Origin: Natrinema hispanicum | GTDB lineage: Archaea; Halobacteriota; Halobacteria; Halobacteriales; Natrialbaceae | Direction: 5' to 3' | Assembly: GCF_900111485.1 (NCBI RefSeq) | Contig: NZ_FOIC01000013.1 | Span: 1 to 64,000 of the forward strand | Length of the DNA: 64,000 bases | In this document: positions 53,442-62,902 of the stretch, in pieces | How positions within the stretch are numbered: position 1 is the stretch's first letter | Layout: every line of letters begins with the position of its first letter | Position numbers and translations under genes: made by a program | The notes under the pieces: model-generated | The model's input: only the letters and a program-made list of their open reading frames with translations | What the model was told of the DNA's origin: nothing | Database searches by the model: none

Positions 53442-54460
53442 AACCCGAGTGCAGTAACGATCGAAAGCCCACTCGCGAGCGCGCCGAGCAGATAGCCGCC
53501 GATCGCGCCGCCGTTGAGCAGCGGCAAGCCGGCGTGGGGTCGGCCCTTGAGGACCATGTACATGAGCACGAGCAGTCCAGCGATCGTTCCCACCAGCGCG
53601 CCGAGTGCAGGTAGGTTCAGCGCGATCAGGGGCACTGAAATCGCCCCGGCCTCGAGGAAGTACGCCGCGCTGGCGACGAGAATCGACGGGATAACGGCGT
53701 CACCGAGGCCGATAAACAGCGCGTCGCGGTCGAGGGCACCTGCGTCGTCGGCAGCGCTGGCGTCGATGTCTTGTTCGGTGCCGCCGTCGGCAGCGCTCGT
53801 GTCGGTCTCGCGATCGTCCTCGAGCACGTCGTCGGTGCTGCCGTCGGCGAGATAGGAATAGGACAGCGTCATCGGGACGACGAGGACGACGGGAATCTTG
53901 AGGTCCATGACGCCTTCGGCGAGGTCGAGCATGTGTTCAGTGCCGTAGACGCTGATCGCATCATAGACTGCCAGTACCGCGAGCAACAGCAGCGCCGGCA
54001 GCAAGCCGAAGCTGATCCCGAACAGGGCGGCAGCACCGGCACCCATCACGACGCCCGTCGTATCGATGACGTACCACTCGGGGTACAGGAGAAGCGCCGC
54101 CCCGACGGCAAGCGCGACGACGATCGCGAGCGCGTCGGCTACAGCCGCAGCGAGCGGCGGCGCGAGCAGTGCCGGCACGAGTTCGGCAAAGACGTACCAC
54201 GAGATCATCACGCTGACGCCGACGATCAGCAGCCGGATGAGCCACTCGAGGTCGTATTTAAAGGCCGCGAGCATCAGCCCGGTCGCGATGAGCATCACCC
54301 CAAAGTAAAGGATGCTGTTCGTCGGATTCTGGGGATTCTCAACGGCTTGCCGACCCGATTCGTGGAAGGGCTCGATCAGCGCCAGCGCGCCGAGCTGGAC
54401 GCCGAGAAAAAGCAGGACCGTCGTGCCAACGGCGACGAGGACCCGCATCCGATCGTTCAT
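53438..54460 (-). CDS. Presenilin-type intramembrane aspartyl protease
   Basis: A 340-residue nine-helix membrane protein. The catalytic aspartates are Asp167 in AVYDAISVY and Asp254 in IGLGDAVIP (GxGD motif), and the C-terminal PAL motif appears as the variant HAGLPLL at about 309-315. Archaeal PSH homologues, such as the crystallised Methanoculleus enzyme, cleave membrane proteins within the bilayer. A loop of Asp/Ser/Thr residues lies at 205-245. The ATG at 54460 was chosen as the first before a membrane helix. Substrates unknown. Confidence 0.87.
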   Translation of the reverse strand: MNDRMRVLVAVGTTVLLFLGVQLGALALIEPFHESGRQAVENPQNPTNSILYFGVMLIATGLMLAAFKYDLEWLIRLLIVGVSVMISWYVFAELVPALLAPPLAAAVADALAIVVALAVGAALLLYPEWYVIDTTGVVMGAGAAALFGISFGLLPALLLLAVLAVYDAISVYGTEHMLDLAEGVMDLKIPVVLVVPMTLSYSYLADGSTDDVLEDDRETDTSAADGGTEQDIDASAADDAGALDRDALFIGLGDAVIPSILVASAAYFLEAGAISVPLIALNLPALGALVGTIAGLLVLMYMVLKGRPHAGLPLLNGGAIGGYLLGALASGLSIVTALGF

Positions 54461-54545
54461 GTCGCGGCGTTCGCATCCCGCTCCTATTGGCTTTTCCACT
54501 CCGCAGTCGCGAGACGCGACCACCGCGGACGCAGTCGCGCCGACA

Positions 54546-54794
54546 CTACCGCGCGTACAGCGTCGAGCTCACCAGTGACGGCAGATGGACGTCGTCGTCA
54601 GGCGTCACCGCCAGATACGGCTGCGAGACGGGTCCGAAGACGTCGACGATGCGGCCGACCTCCTCGAGGGAGTCGTCGAGGACGACCGTGCCGATCTCGT
54701 CGCGGTAGGCCTCGGCTGTCTCGTCGTCGACGGCGTCCGCGCGGAGTACCGCAAGCCCCTGTGCCGTACGGACGACTGCGCCGATCCGGCGCAT
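54546..54794 (-). CDS. gar1: H/ACA ribonucleoprotein protein Gar1
   Basis: An 82-residue Gar1, a beta-barrel subunit that binds Cbf5 and supports RNA-guided pseudouridylation. IGTVVLDDSLEEVGRIVDVFGPVSQPYLAV shown in part (EVGRIVDVFGPVSQPY) is diagnostic. It starts one base after the stop of srp19, so the two are in one operon. Confidence 0.9.
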   Translation of the reverse strand: MRRIGAVVRTAQGLAVLRADAVDDETAEAYRDEIGTVVLDDSLEEVGRIVDVFGPVSQPYLAVTPDDDVHLPSLVSSTLYAR

Positions 54795-54795
54795 C

Positions 54796-55077
54796 TCACT
54801 CGCGCATCGCGACGACGTACGCCGCGACGGCTTGCACGAGGTCATTTTTCGTCGAGTCGTCGGCTCCGCGGACGACGACGCGGCCCCGGTCGAGCCAATG
54901 CTCCCGGGAATACGCCTTGTCCCGCTCGATCGTGGCGTCGTACCCGATTTGCTGGACCGCCTTTGCGATCTCGTCGACTGTCGGTTCTTCGACTGCCAAG
55001 TCCTGGGACACGCGCCGTCCGTCGCTCCGCGAGAGGTCCGCATCGAGATAAGCGGGCCAGATGACGTTCTCGACCAT
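54796..55077 (-). CDS. srp19: Signal recognition particle protein SRP19
   Basis: A 93-residue SRP19 that binds the 7S RNA tips and prepares it for SRP54. [19 protein letters not shown] and [13 protein letters not shown] are family marks. The ATG at 55077 is used because a longer frame begins in the neighbouring intergenic region. A TATA-like element is at 55099-55110. gar1 follows after one base. Confidence 0.93.
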   Translation of the reverse strand: MVENVIWPAYLDADLSRSDGRRVSQDLAVEEPTVDEIAKAVQQIGYDATIERDKAYSREHWLDRGRVVVRGADDSTKNDLVQAVAAYVVAMRE

Positions 55078-55098
55078 GCGCCCCTCTGGGCGGTCCGG

Positions 55099-55110
55099 CG
55101 AGTAAACCCT
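55099..55110 (-). promoter_or_regulatory. TATA-like box for srp19-gar1
   Basis: On the minus strand GGGTTTACTC is centred about 28-31 bases before the srp19 ATG. Confidence 0.4.
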
Positions 55111-55184
55111 TTTCAAAACGATACGTCGGCTGCCGTCGAGAAGACGGCCGAAACGAATCAGAAGCGTGTCTCTCCCTGCCCGCG

Positions 55185-56249
55185 TTATCGTCGCCGTGCG
55201 ACGAATCCGATAGCAGCAAGCAGGGCGACGAGGGTGGCAGGAACGCCGAAGCCAGGAATGCTGTCGTTTTGCTGGTCGTTCGCTGTCGTGTCGTCCTCGG
55301 GTGCGGCGTCGAGTTCCGCGCTCGCCTCTTCGTAGGCCTCCGGATGGACCGTTTTGACGATGTCAGTAATCGCGTAGACGACCCGTGGCGCGGGCTGGTT
55401 GATGTAGTTTGCGTTCACCGGGAGGATGTTGTCGTCCTGGTAGGCAGGCGTCGCCGTGACCGACTCGTGGATCGGGACCTGCTCTCGGTCGTTCGGATAG
55501 ACGATCCAGGCGGGGCTCTCGTTGACGACCGTTTCTGGGTTGATCTGGCCGTAGGACTGGATACCGGCCTCCGCTGCGATGTTCGTTATACCGGCCGTCG
55601 TCAGGACCTCGTTGATGAACGTTCCCGACCCGGCAGTGTATCCATCACCCATCGCGTAATACGCCGTCGGACGGTCCGCCCCCTCGAGCGTTCGTTCGAC
55701 GATCTCGAGTTGCTCGTTCATCCAGGTAATCGTCTCTTCGGCACCGTCACACTCGCCGGTGAGTTTGCCGGCCGTCCGGACGTTTTCACGAACGTCCTCG
55801 AGCGATTTGGCGTCGCTGAACTGATAGACGGTCAGGCCCGCGTTCCGAAGCTGTTCGATGTCGCCTTCCTTCGTCGCGTTCGCCGCTAACACGAGGTCAG
55901 GATCGAGGTTGACCACCTGTTCGTGCTTGATCGTCCAGCCGTCACCGATGTTTACACGATCACCGCGGTCAAAATCACTGGTTGCATAGCCGTAGGGCAG
56001 CCCCACGAGACGGTCCTCGGCACCGATTTCGTACACCGTCTGCGTGTCGCTGGCCTGTAGCGTGACGATCGATTCAGGTCGCTCCTCGAGCGTAATGGTC
56101 GTGCCAGTCGCATCGGTCAGCTCGAGGGGGTACTCACACGTCACGTCGACGGTCGATTCTGGTTCGGCGTTCGACTGCCCGGCCGCAGTGGGCGCGAACG
56201 CAGAAACGGCAATTAGCAGGGCAAACAGGACGGTTATGTGACGTCGCAT
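55185..56249 (-). CDS. btuF: Cobalamin/iron-chelate ABC transporter substrate-binding protein BtuF
   Basis: A 354-residue secreted class III binding protein with an N-terminal signal and, at the C-terminus, the PGF-CTERM sorting signal [17 protein letters not shown] followed by Arg-Arg-Arg. The core contains [13 protein letters not shown] [14 protein letters not shown] and PDLVLA strands typical of BtuF/FhuD proteins. Substrate inference (cobalamin or similar) comes from BtuC/BtuD next door. The ATG at 56249 is preferred over an upstream GTG. Confidence 0.87.
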   Translation of the reverse strand: MRRHITVLFALLIAVSAFAPTAAGQSNAEPESTVDVTCEYPLELTDATGTTITLEERPESIVTLQASDTQTVYEIGAEDRLVGLPYGYATSDFDRGDRVNIGDGWTIKHEQVVNLDPDLVLAANATKEGDIEQLRNAGLTVYQFSDAKSLEDVRENVRTAGKLTGECDGAEETITWMNEQLEIVERTLEGADRPTAYYAMGDGYTAGSGTFINEVLTTAGITNIAAEAGIQSYGQINPETVVNESPAWIVYPNDREQVPIHESVTATPAYQDDNILPVNANYINQPAPRVVYAITDIVKTVHPEAYEEASAELDAAPEDDTTANDQQNDSIPGFGVPATLVALLAAIGFVARRR

Positions 56250-56274
56250 CGCTCCCACCTCAACCCTACTTCAA

Positions 56275-56284
56275 CAAATATTTG
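56275..56284. promoter_or_regulatory. Palindromic CAAATATTTG shared by btuF and btuC
   Basis: A 10-base palindrome in the 60-base divergent gap. It lies about 26-35 bases from both starts, suiting a bidirectional TATA or operator. Confidence 0.45.
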
Positions 56285-56309
56285 CCTACTGCAAGATTGG
56301 TTGTCGGGT

Positions 56310-57407
56310 ATGTATCGATCGGGTCGGACAGCAGTGTGGTCGGCGGGGCTGTTCGTCCTGCTCGGCGCGGTCGTTCTCACCAGCGCCGCACTCGGACCGG
56401 TCAGGATCGATGTCGTGACCGTCGCGATGGCGATGTTGAACGCGGTCGTCATCCCTGTCGGGGTGACAAGTAGCAGTGCGTCGCTTCCCGTCTTCGGCGT
56501 CTCCGTTCCGACTCCGGGACTCGAGTACGCGACCGTCTTTTCGTTCGACGTGCCGGTGACACACCAGATCATCGTCAAAGACATTCGACTGCCACGGATC
56601 ACGCTCGCGGCGACGGTCGGACTCTCGCTCGGTGCCGCGGGAACGGTGATGCAGGGGTTCTTCCGGAACCCGTTGGCGGATCCGTCGATCATCGGCGTCT
56701 CCTCGGGTGCCGCAGCGGGTGCGGTCGCGGCAATCGTCTTTCCGGGTCTCATTCCCTTCGGAAGCCTCCACGTCCCGGCCTTTCTCGGCGCGCTCGCGAC
56801 GGCGTTTCTCGTCTATGCCATCGCGACAGAGGGTGGCCGAACGCCAGTCGCGACGCTATTGCTCGCCGGCGTTGCGATCCAGACGTTTCTCGGCGCGATG
56901 ATATCGTATATGCTCGTCCATAGCGGTGACTCGCTTCAACAGGCCGTCTACTGGATGATGGGGCATCTCAACAACAGCCAGTGGGGAGACGTGGGATTTG
57001 CTCTCCCAATCACGCTGGCGGGCGTTCTCGCACTCTGTGCGTTCCGACAAGAGCTGAACGTCCTGTTGCTCGGCGAGGAAGACGCACACCACCTCGGCGT
57101 GGAAGTCGAGCGGACCAAACTCCTCTTGCTCGTGCTCGCGAGCATCGTAACCGCCGCCGGCGTCGCAGTTGCAGGCGTCATCGGCTTCGTCGGCCTCGTC
57201 GTGCCACACATCATGCGGCTGATCGTGGGGCCGGACCACCGGATCCTGTTGCCGACCAGCGCACTCGCCGGCGCATCGTTCCTGGTGGCGACCGATACTC
57301 TCGCTCGGACCGGTCCGGCCGTCGTTCCGGTCGGGATCATCACGGCGGCGCTTGGCGCACCCTTCTTCCTGTTCCTGCTCAGCCGCCGGGAGGTGCGCTC
57401 GGTATGA
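56310..57407 (+). CDS. btuC: Cobalamin-type ABC transporter permease BtuC
   Basis: A 365-residue FecCD-family permease with about nine or ten membrane helices. The family marks are DIRLPRITLAATVGLSLG, MQGFFRNPLADPSIIGVSSG and VGLVVPHIMRLIVGPDHR, the last two contacting the ATPase. It ends in an ATGA overlap with btuD. Confidence 0.92.
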   Translation: MYRSGRTAVWSAGLFVLLGAVVLTSAALGPVRIDVVTVAMAMLNAVVIPVGVTSSSASLPVFGVSVPTPGLEYATVFSFDVPVTHQIIVKDIRLPRITLAATVGLSLGAAGTVMQGFFRNPLADPSIIGVSSGAAAGAVAAIVFPGLIPFGSLHVPAFLGALATAFLVYAIATEGGRTPVATLLLAGVAIQTFLGAMISYMLVHSGDSLQQAVYWMMGHLNNSQWGDVGFALPITLAGVLALCAFRQELNVLLLGEEDAHHLGVEVERTKLLLLVLASIVTAAGVAVAGVIGFVGLVVPHIMRLIVGPDHRILLPTSALAGASFLVATDTLARTGPAVVPVGIITAALGAPFFLFLLSRREVRSV

Positions 57408-58765
57408 CCGAGCCCGGGCAGTCCCCCGAGACGGCTGATTCCGACCTCGAGAGCGACGAGCAGTCGCGTCCGGATCCAGCGACGATCTCCGTCGAGGACT
57501 GCGCGCTGTCATTCGGCGAACTCTCGGTACTCGAGGACGTCTCGCTCACGATCGAGCCGGGCGAGTTCGTCGGTTTCGTCGGACCGAACGGAGCCGGAAA
57601 GACGACGCTGTTGCGGACGATCAGCGCCGCGCTCGAGCCCGATTCAGGCACTGTCGCGATCGACGGGACCGACGTTCACGATCTTTCGTCGCGGGCCTCG
57701 AGTCGGCTCGTGTCGGTTGTGCCCCAAAACACCTCGATTTCGTTTTCGTTTCCCGTCCGCGATGTCGTCGAAATGGGGCGACATCCACACCGCTCGCGGT
57801 TCTCGTCGGCAACACCCGAGGACCATGCTGTGGTCGAGCGCGCCTTAGAGCGCACCCGGACGGCGGAGTTGGCCGACCGACCGATCGACGAGGTAAGCGG
57901 CGGCCAGCGCCAACGCGTCGTTCTCGCGCGGGCGATCGCCCAGGCGACGCCAGTCATGCTGTTAGACGAACCGACGGCGAGTCTCGACGTCAACCATCAA
58001 GTCGAGACGCTCGAGCTCGTCCGCGAACTGGTCGACGAGGGCCGAACCGTCATCGCAGCGATCCACGATCTCGATCTCGCGGCACGCTACTGTGATCGAC
58101 TGGTGTTGCTGTCGGACGGCACGGTCGCCAGAGACGGCCCACCAGCGACGGTGTTAACCGGCGACGCGCTCGCCGATTCGTTCGACGCGAACGCGGTCGT
58201 GACACAGAATCCGGTGACGGGAACCGAGACGGTGACGGCGCTGGCAGACGCCCACGAGCCGGAGCCAGCGTCGCGTCCGGACCAGGTTCACGTCCTCGGG
58301 ACAGGAGCCGCCGCAGCCGGCGTCATCGCCAGACTCGCGGCCGCGGGGATCGACATGACGCTCGGTCCCGTCTCGAGCGGCGACGCTGCAGCCGAAACCG
58401 CCCGTTCGCTGGGCGTCGAGGCCATCGAGACCGAACCGTTTGCGCGCTTGGCCCCCGAGGACCGCGCTACCGCCGAGACGCTCGTTCGGGAGGCCGATGT
58501 CACGGTGCTTGCCGATCTCGTCCTCGGGGCCAGCACGCAGCCCCTGCTCGACACACTCGAGACGGCCGACGGGCTGGTCGCCATCGAGACGCGGCCGCTC
58601 TCCGAGCGAGATTTCGCAGGGACGGACGCTCGAGCACGGTACAACGCCTGTTGTGAGCGCGCAGTGGACGCGACGCTCGAGGGACTCCTCGAGGCGGTCG
58701 CCGACGCGACAGTAGGTGGCTCGTCATCGCGGCAGTCGGTTGACTCGATCGACGCCAACGACTGA
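57404..58765 (+). CDS. btuD: Cobalamin-type ABC transporter ATPase BtuD with C-terminal extra domain
   Basis: A 453-residue ATPase. The Walker A GPNGAGKTT, signature SGGQRQRV, Walker B VMLLDEP and switch His in AAIHDLD are all present by residue 225. The C-terminal 165 residues (from about VHVLGTGAAAAGVIARLAAAG) look like a Rossmann-like domain not found in bacterial BtuD; a similar extension occurs in other haloarchaeal BtuD proteins as far as I recall. Its role is unknown. It overlaps btuC by four bases. Confidence 0.88.
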   Translation: MTEPGQSPETADSDLESDEQSRPDPATISVEDCALSFGELSVLEDVSLTIEPGEFVGFVGPNGAGKTTLLRTISAALEPDSGTVAIDGTDVHDLSSRASSRLVSVVPQNTSISFSFPVRDVVEMGRHPHRSRFSSATPEDHAVVERALERTRTAELADRPIDEVSGGQRQRVVLARAIAQATPVMLLDEPTASLDVNHQVETLELVRELVDEGRTVIAAIHDLDLAARYCDRLVLLSDGTVARDGPPATVLTGDALADSFDANAVVTQNPVTGTETVTALADAHEPEPASRPDQVHVLGTGAAAAGVIARLAAAGIDMTLGPVSSGDAAAETARSLGVEAIETEPFARLAPEDRATAETLVREADVTVLADLVLGASTQPLLDTLETADGLVAIETRPLSERDFAGTDARARYNACCERAVDATLEGLLEAVADATVGGSSSRQSVDSIDAND

Positions 58766-58925
58766 GACGGCCTGCTGTAACGAATTCATAGCACGTCCCA
58801 CAGCGATCGTTGATGGATCGATACTGACTTCGCAGCCGGTAGTAGCACGGACTCCTTGTTCAGCAAAACTCGTGGCACGCGGTAAGTACAGATGATGTAC
58901 TGGCCGAAGTTGACGCTGTATTAGA

Positions 58926-58935
58926 CTTATATATC
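58926..58935 (+). promoter_or_regulatory. TATA-like box for the small membrane protein
   Basis: CTTATATATC is centred about 27 bases before the ATG at 58957. Confidence 0.5.
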
Positions 58936-58956
58936 ATCTCGTCTAATTTTGAATAG

Positions 58957-59220
58957 ATGGCTCCCGATATTGAGATGGACGGCGGAACGACTGAGACAGA
59001 TCGAGGTGAACATGTGGGACTGTCACGAAGCGCTGTTAGAAACGGGATACTCGACGCTGTCGGAACCGTTGCCCTTCTTGGATTCTCTCTTTTAGCCCTC
59101 TTCATTGGTGTGAGAGGATTCTTTATCGATTCTTCAATAGCTATCAGCGGAGCATTCATTGTTATTTCATGTCTGTTGGCCGCAGCAGCATTTAATCTCA
59201 TCCCGCCATTCCGGAATTAG
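58957..59220 (+). CDS. Small membrane protein with two helices, function unknown
   Basis: An 87-residue protein with a polar acidic N-terminus (about 30 residues) and two hydrophobic helices (VGTVALLGFSLLALFIGV and AISGAFIVISCLLAAAAF). Its DNA is less GC-rich than its neighbours, hinting at recent acquisition. A TATA-like box supports transcription. I do not recognise a family. Confidence 0.6.
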   Translation: MAPDIEMDGGTTETDRGEHVGLSRSAVRNGILDAVGTVALLGFSLLALFIGVRGFFIDSSIAISGAFIVISCLLAAAAFNLIPPFRN

Positions 59221-59334
59221 AGTTACAATAGAATTCAGTGATGTTCTAAGCAGTCAGTTTGCACCTGTAGTTACCGACTCGGAGTTGTACTTGTGAGCGC
59301 AGTGTGACACTGCCGCCCCGCGAGCGGACTGGAC

Positions 59335-59345
59335 GGTTTTTTACC
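59335..59345 (+). promoter_or_regulatory. TATA-like box for gatE
   Basis: GGTTTTTTACC is centred about 29 bases before the ATG at 59369. Confidence 0.45.
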
Positions 59346-59368
59346 CCTCCGCCTCCGAGTGGCCGCCA

Positions 59369-61237
59369 ATGACCGAGTACGATTACGAGGCCCTCGGACT
59401 CGTCGCCGGGCTGGAGATCCACCAGCAACTCGATACGGCGACGAAGCTGTTCTGCCAGTGTCCGACCGACCTCCGCGAGCCCGATGCGGCGACCCGTTCG
59501 TTCACGCGCTATCTCCACCCCACCCGGAGCGAACTGGGCGAACTCGACGACGCCGCCGTCGAGGAGAGCATGGTCGAACGCGAGTTCGAATATCTTGCCT
59601 ACGACTCGACCTGTCTCGTCGAGGAAGACGACGAACCACCCCACGAACTCGACGACGAAGCCCTCGAGACGGTGCTCGAGATCGCCCAGCTGATGGACAT
59701 GAACCCGGTCGATCAGGCCCACGTCATGCGCAAGATTGTCGTCGACGGGTCGAACACGAGTGGCTTCCAGCGCTCGTCGCTGGTCGCCACCGACGGCGAA
59801 ATCGAGACCAGCGATGGGGCCGTCGGCATCGAGGATCTCATGCTCGAAGAAGAGAGCGCCCAGCGCGTCGCAGAAACCGACGACGGGGTGCGCTACAGCC
59901 TCGACCGACTGGGGATCCCACTGGTCGAGATCGGCACCCGTCCGGATATTTCGACACCCGAGCAGGCGCTCGAGGCTGCCGAACGGATCGGGATGCTGTT
60001 GCGCTCGACGGGGAAGGTCAAACGCGGCCTGGGGACGATCCGCCAGGACGTCAACGTCTCCATCGAGGAGGGTGCCCGCGTCGAGATCAAGGGGGTCCAG
60101 AGTCTCGACGACATCGACGATATCGTCCACAACGAGGTGGGCCGACAGGTCGAACTCGTCGCGATCCGCGACGAACTCGAGGAACGCGACGCGTCGGTCG
60201 GCGACACGCAGGACGTGACTGCGGTCTTCGAGGACACCGACAGCGGCGTCATTCAGGGCGCGCTGAATTCGGGTGGCTCCGTGATGGCAGTGCCGCTCTA
60301 CGGCTTCGACGGCCTCGTCGGGCGTGAGATCGCACCCGACCGCCGCCTCGGCACTGAGTTCTCGGATCACGCCAAACGCCACGGCGCGGGTGGGATCTTC
60401 CACACCGACGAACTCCCCGCCTACGGCGTCACCGACGAGGAGGTCGCGGCCCTGCGCGATGCGGTCGGTGTCGATCCCGAGGACGCCGTCGCAATCGTCG
60501 CCGACGAAACGGAGATTGCCGCAAACGCCATCGAAGCCGTCGCCGACCGGGCCGCGACTGCGCTCGAGGGCGTGCCCGAAGAAACCCGCGGTGCGAACGA
60601 CGACGGCACCACCCGCTACCTGCGCCCGCTGCCTGGCGCAGCGCGGATGTACCCCGAGACGGACGTCCCGCCGGTCGAACCGGACCCGAGCGAGGTGCCA
60701 GAGCCCGAACTCCTCACCGCGAAGGTCGAGCGCTATCAGGACGAGTACGATCTCGGCGAGGGGCTGGCCGAGCAGGTCGCCTACGGCAAGTACATGCCGC
60801 TATTCGAAGACGTAGTTGCTGATAGTGTCGATCCAACGCTGGCCGCGACGACACTCGAGTCGACGCTGACCGAACTCCGTCGCGACGACGTTCCCGTCGA
60901 GGCGCTTACCCGCGAGCACATCGAGGACGTCCTCGAGATGGTCGACGACGGCGACTTGCCAAACGAGGGCGTGCCGGACCTGCTGACGGTGCTGGCCGAG
61001 GAGCCAGATCAGACGGCCGAGGCGGCAGCCGAAGAGGCCGGGCTCGGCGGTGCCGACGAGGACGAGGTCCGCGAGGCCGTCGTCGAAGTCGTCGAGCGCA
61101 ACGAAGCGCAGGTCGAAGACGAGGGCATGCAGGCGTTCTCCGGGCTTATGGGCGAATGTATGGGCGCGCTCCGTGGGAAGGCGGACGGCGACCTGGTGAG
61201 TCAACTGCTGCGCGAAGAGATTCAGAAGCGAGCCTGA
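59369..61237 (+). CDS. gatE: Glutamyl-tRNA(Gln) amidotransferase subunit E
   Basis: A 622-residue subunit of the archaeal GatDE enzyme, which converts Glu-tRNA(Gln) to Gln-tRNA(Gln). GLEIHQQLDTATKLFCQCP is the GatB/E N-terminal signature; the region around FSDHAKRHGAGGIFHTDELP belongs to the GAD insertion that separates GatE from GatB. The tail (YqeY-like) ends with LLREEIQKR. gatD is not in the window. With gatCA at 0.6 kb this shows both amidotransferase systems. Confidence 0.95.
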   Translation: MTEYDYEALGLVAGLEIHQQLDTATKLFCQCPTDLREPDAATRSFTRYLHPTRSELGELDDAAVEESMVEREFEYLAYDSTCLVEEDDEPPHELDDEALETVLEIAQLMDMNPVDQAHVMRKIVVDGSNTSGFQRSSLVATDGEIETSDGAVGIEDLMLEEESAQRVAETDDGVRYSLDRLGIPLVEIGTRPDISTPEQALEAAERIGMLLRSTGKVKRGLGTIRQDVNVSIEEGARVEIKGVQSLDDIDDIVHNEVGRQVELVAIRDELEERDASVGDTQDVTAVFEDTDSGVIQGALNSGGSVMAVPLYGFDGLVGREIAPDRRLGTEFSDHAKRHGAGGIFHTDELPAYGVTDEEVAALRDAVGVDPEDAVAIVADETEIAANAIEAVADRAATALEGVPEETRGANDDGTTRYLRPLPGAARMYPETDVPPVEPDPSEVPEPELLTAKVERYQDEYDLGEGLAEQVAYGKYMPLFEDVVADSVDPTLAATTLESTLTELRRDDVPVEALTREHIEDVLEMVDDGDLPNEGVPDLLTVLAEEPDQTAEAAAEEAGLGGADEDEVREAVVEVVERNEAQVEDEGMQAFSGLMGECMGALRGKADGDLVSQLLREEIQKRA

Positions 61238-61285
61238 GCGCATACGTCAGTTCGGCCTCGAACTCGAGCCGATTCGATCCCGTTC

Positions 61286-61768
61286 TTACCCGTCGACTAA
61301 TTCCTCGAGCAGCGTCTCGAGGCTGTAACTCTGCAAAGCATCCCGTTCTTCGACCGCCGAGATGACGAACGTCGAGACGGTTCGGTCGACACCCTCGAGT
61401 TCCTCGAACTCGGCGATCAGGCGCTCGACCATCTCACTGCCGCTCAGTCGTGCGATGACGATGAAATCCGTCTCACCCATCGTGAAGTAGACGTTCGTGA
61501 CGCCCTCGACGGTCAGGAGCCGATCCGCGAACTCCTCGTAGGAGCCCTGGTAATCGGCATGGATCTCGACCAGCACGGTGACGCCGAGGCCGAGTTCCTC
61601 GAGGTCGATGTCGTAGCGGTCGTTTGCGATGATTCCCTCCTCACGAAGGTTGTTGAGTCGGTAGTGGATCGTCGAGACCGGAATGCCGGTCGCTTCGTGG
61701 AGCTGTTCGGGGCTGCCGGTCTCGAGTTCGGCGATCGCCTTGAGCAAGCGCACATCGCGGTCGTCCAT
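61286..61768 (-). CDS. Lrp/AsnC family transcriptional regulator
   Basis: A 160-residue regulator with an N-terminal HTH (LLKAIAELETGSPEQLHEATGIPVSTIHYRLNNLREEGI split by the turn) and a C-terminal RAM/ligand domain with VEGVTNVYFTMGETDFIVIA. The ATG at 61768 is used since it gives MDDRDVRL as in relatives. It is divergent from a DMT transporter, its likely target. Confidence 0.9.
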   Translation of the reverse strand: MDDRDVRLLKAIAELETGSPEQLHEATGIPVSTIHYRLNNLREEGIIANDRYDIDLEELGLGVTVLVEIHADYQGSYEEFADRLLTVEGVTNVYFTMGETDFIVIARLSGSEMVERLIAEFEELEGVDRTVSTFVISAVEERDALQSYSLETLLEELVDG

Positions 61769-61916
61769 ACGACGGCGTCGGATGGCGGGCGACATGTGTC
61801 TTCCGACCGATGTAATTGGAGATATCTACAATAAGGACGCCAGCTATAGGGCAGTAATCGGAATATATCCATATGTGTGGTTCTTGATTCGGGAAATCGC
61901 GGTTGGTTGTAGAAGC

Positions 61917-61926
61917 ATCTAAATAG
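61917..61926 (+). promoter_or_regulatory. TATA-like box for the DMT transporter
   Basis: ATCTAAATAG is centred about 27 bases before the ATG at 61949. The 180-base divergent gap also holds an approximate palindrome GGAATATATCC, a possible Lrp-type site. Confidence 0.45.
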
Positions 61927-61948
61927 AACAGTCGTTTCCGAATCGCGT

Positions 61949-62902
61949 ATGACTACGATCGATTCAGTGCCAGATGGGTACCGCGACGCGGTGCTCTTTT
62001 CGACACTCGCACTCTGCTGGGGCAGTTCGTTCGTTGCGATCGAAATCGGCCTCGAGTACGTGCCGCCGCTGCTGTTCGCCGGGCTTCGCTACGCGCTTGC
62101 GGGCGTGATCGTCCTCGGATACGCGGTCGTCGTAACCGATCGCACGCGACCACGAGGGAAGGCGGAGTGGCTAGCCGTCACGGTCGCCGGCGTCTTCGTC
62201 ATCGCGCTCTATCACGGGCTGTTGTACCTCGGCGAACTGTACGTCTCGGGGGCTGTGGCAGCGACCGTTGTCAGCACAGCACCGATCCTGACGGCAGCAT
62301 TCGCCGGCATCATCCTCCCGTCAGAACGGCTCGCACCCGCCGGCGTCGTCGGCTTCGTACTTGGGCTCGCTGGCGTGATCGCGATCGTCCAGCCCTCCCC
62401 CGACGCGCTCGCGGGTGAGGTCACCGTTGGCGCTGCCCTCGTGTTCGCCTCCGCGATTGCGTTCGCTCTCGGCAGCGTCCTCGTCCGGCCGATCGACGCG
62501 GCGGCGCTGCCGCTCGAGACGCTCCAGGCGTGGGCGATGCTCATCGGCGCGGGCGTGTTGTTGGGGTGGTCGTCTCTGCGCGGCGAATCGATCGCAGCGG
62601 TCGAACTGACCGCCGAGATGCTGCTCTCGTTTGGCTACCTGACGATCATCTCCGGCGTGTTCGCCTTCTTCCTCTACTTCGAACTGCTCGAGCGAAGCGG
62701 CGCGACACAGGTCATCCTCGTCAGCTACGCCGAGCCGGTCGTTGCGATGGGCGTCAGCTGGCTCGCGCTGGGACACGTCGTCGACTCGCTGACGCTCGTC
62801 GGGCTGGTGACGATCCTCGCCGGCTTCGTCGTCATCAAACGTCGGGCGCTCCGGTCGTTGCTCCGCTCGCTCCTCGAGGAACGGTCAGCTACGACCTCGT
62901 GA
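61949..62902 (+). CDS. DMT-superfamily transporter (EamA type)
   Basis: A 317-residue ten-helix membrane protein with two EamA repeats; LALCWGSSFVAIEIGL and a second ASAIAFALGSVLVRPIDA mark the repeats, and SYAEPVVAMGVSWLALG is the usual end. Members export amino acids or metabolites. The divergent Lrp regulator suggests an amino-acid link. Basic tail of about 20 residues. Confidence 0.85.
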   Translation: MTTIDSVPDGYRDAVLFSTLALCWGSSFVAIEIGLEYVPPLLFAGLRYALAGVIVLGYAVVVTDRTRPRGKAEWLAVTVAGVFVIALYHGLLYLGELYVSGAVAATVVSTAPILTAAFAGIILPSERLAPAGVVGFVLGLAGVIAIVQPSPDALAGEVTVGAALVFASAIAFALGSVLVRPIDAAALPLETLQAWAMLIGAGVLLGWSSLRGESIAAVELTAEMLLSFGYLTIISGVFAFFLYFELLERSGATQVILVSYAEPVVAMGVSWLALGHVVDSLTLVGLVTILAGFVVIKRRALRSLLRSLLEERSATTS

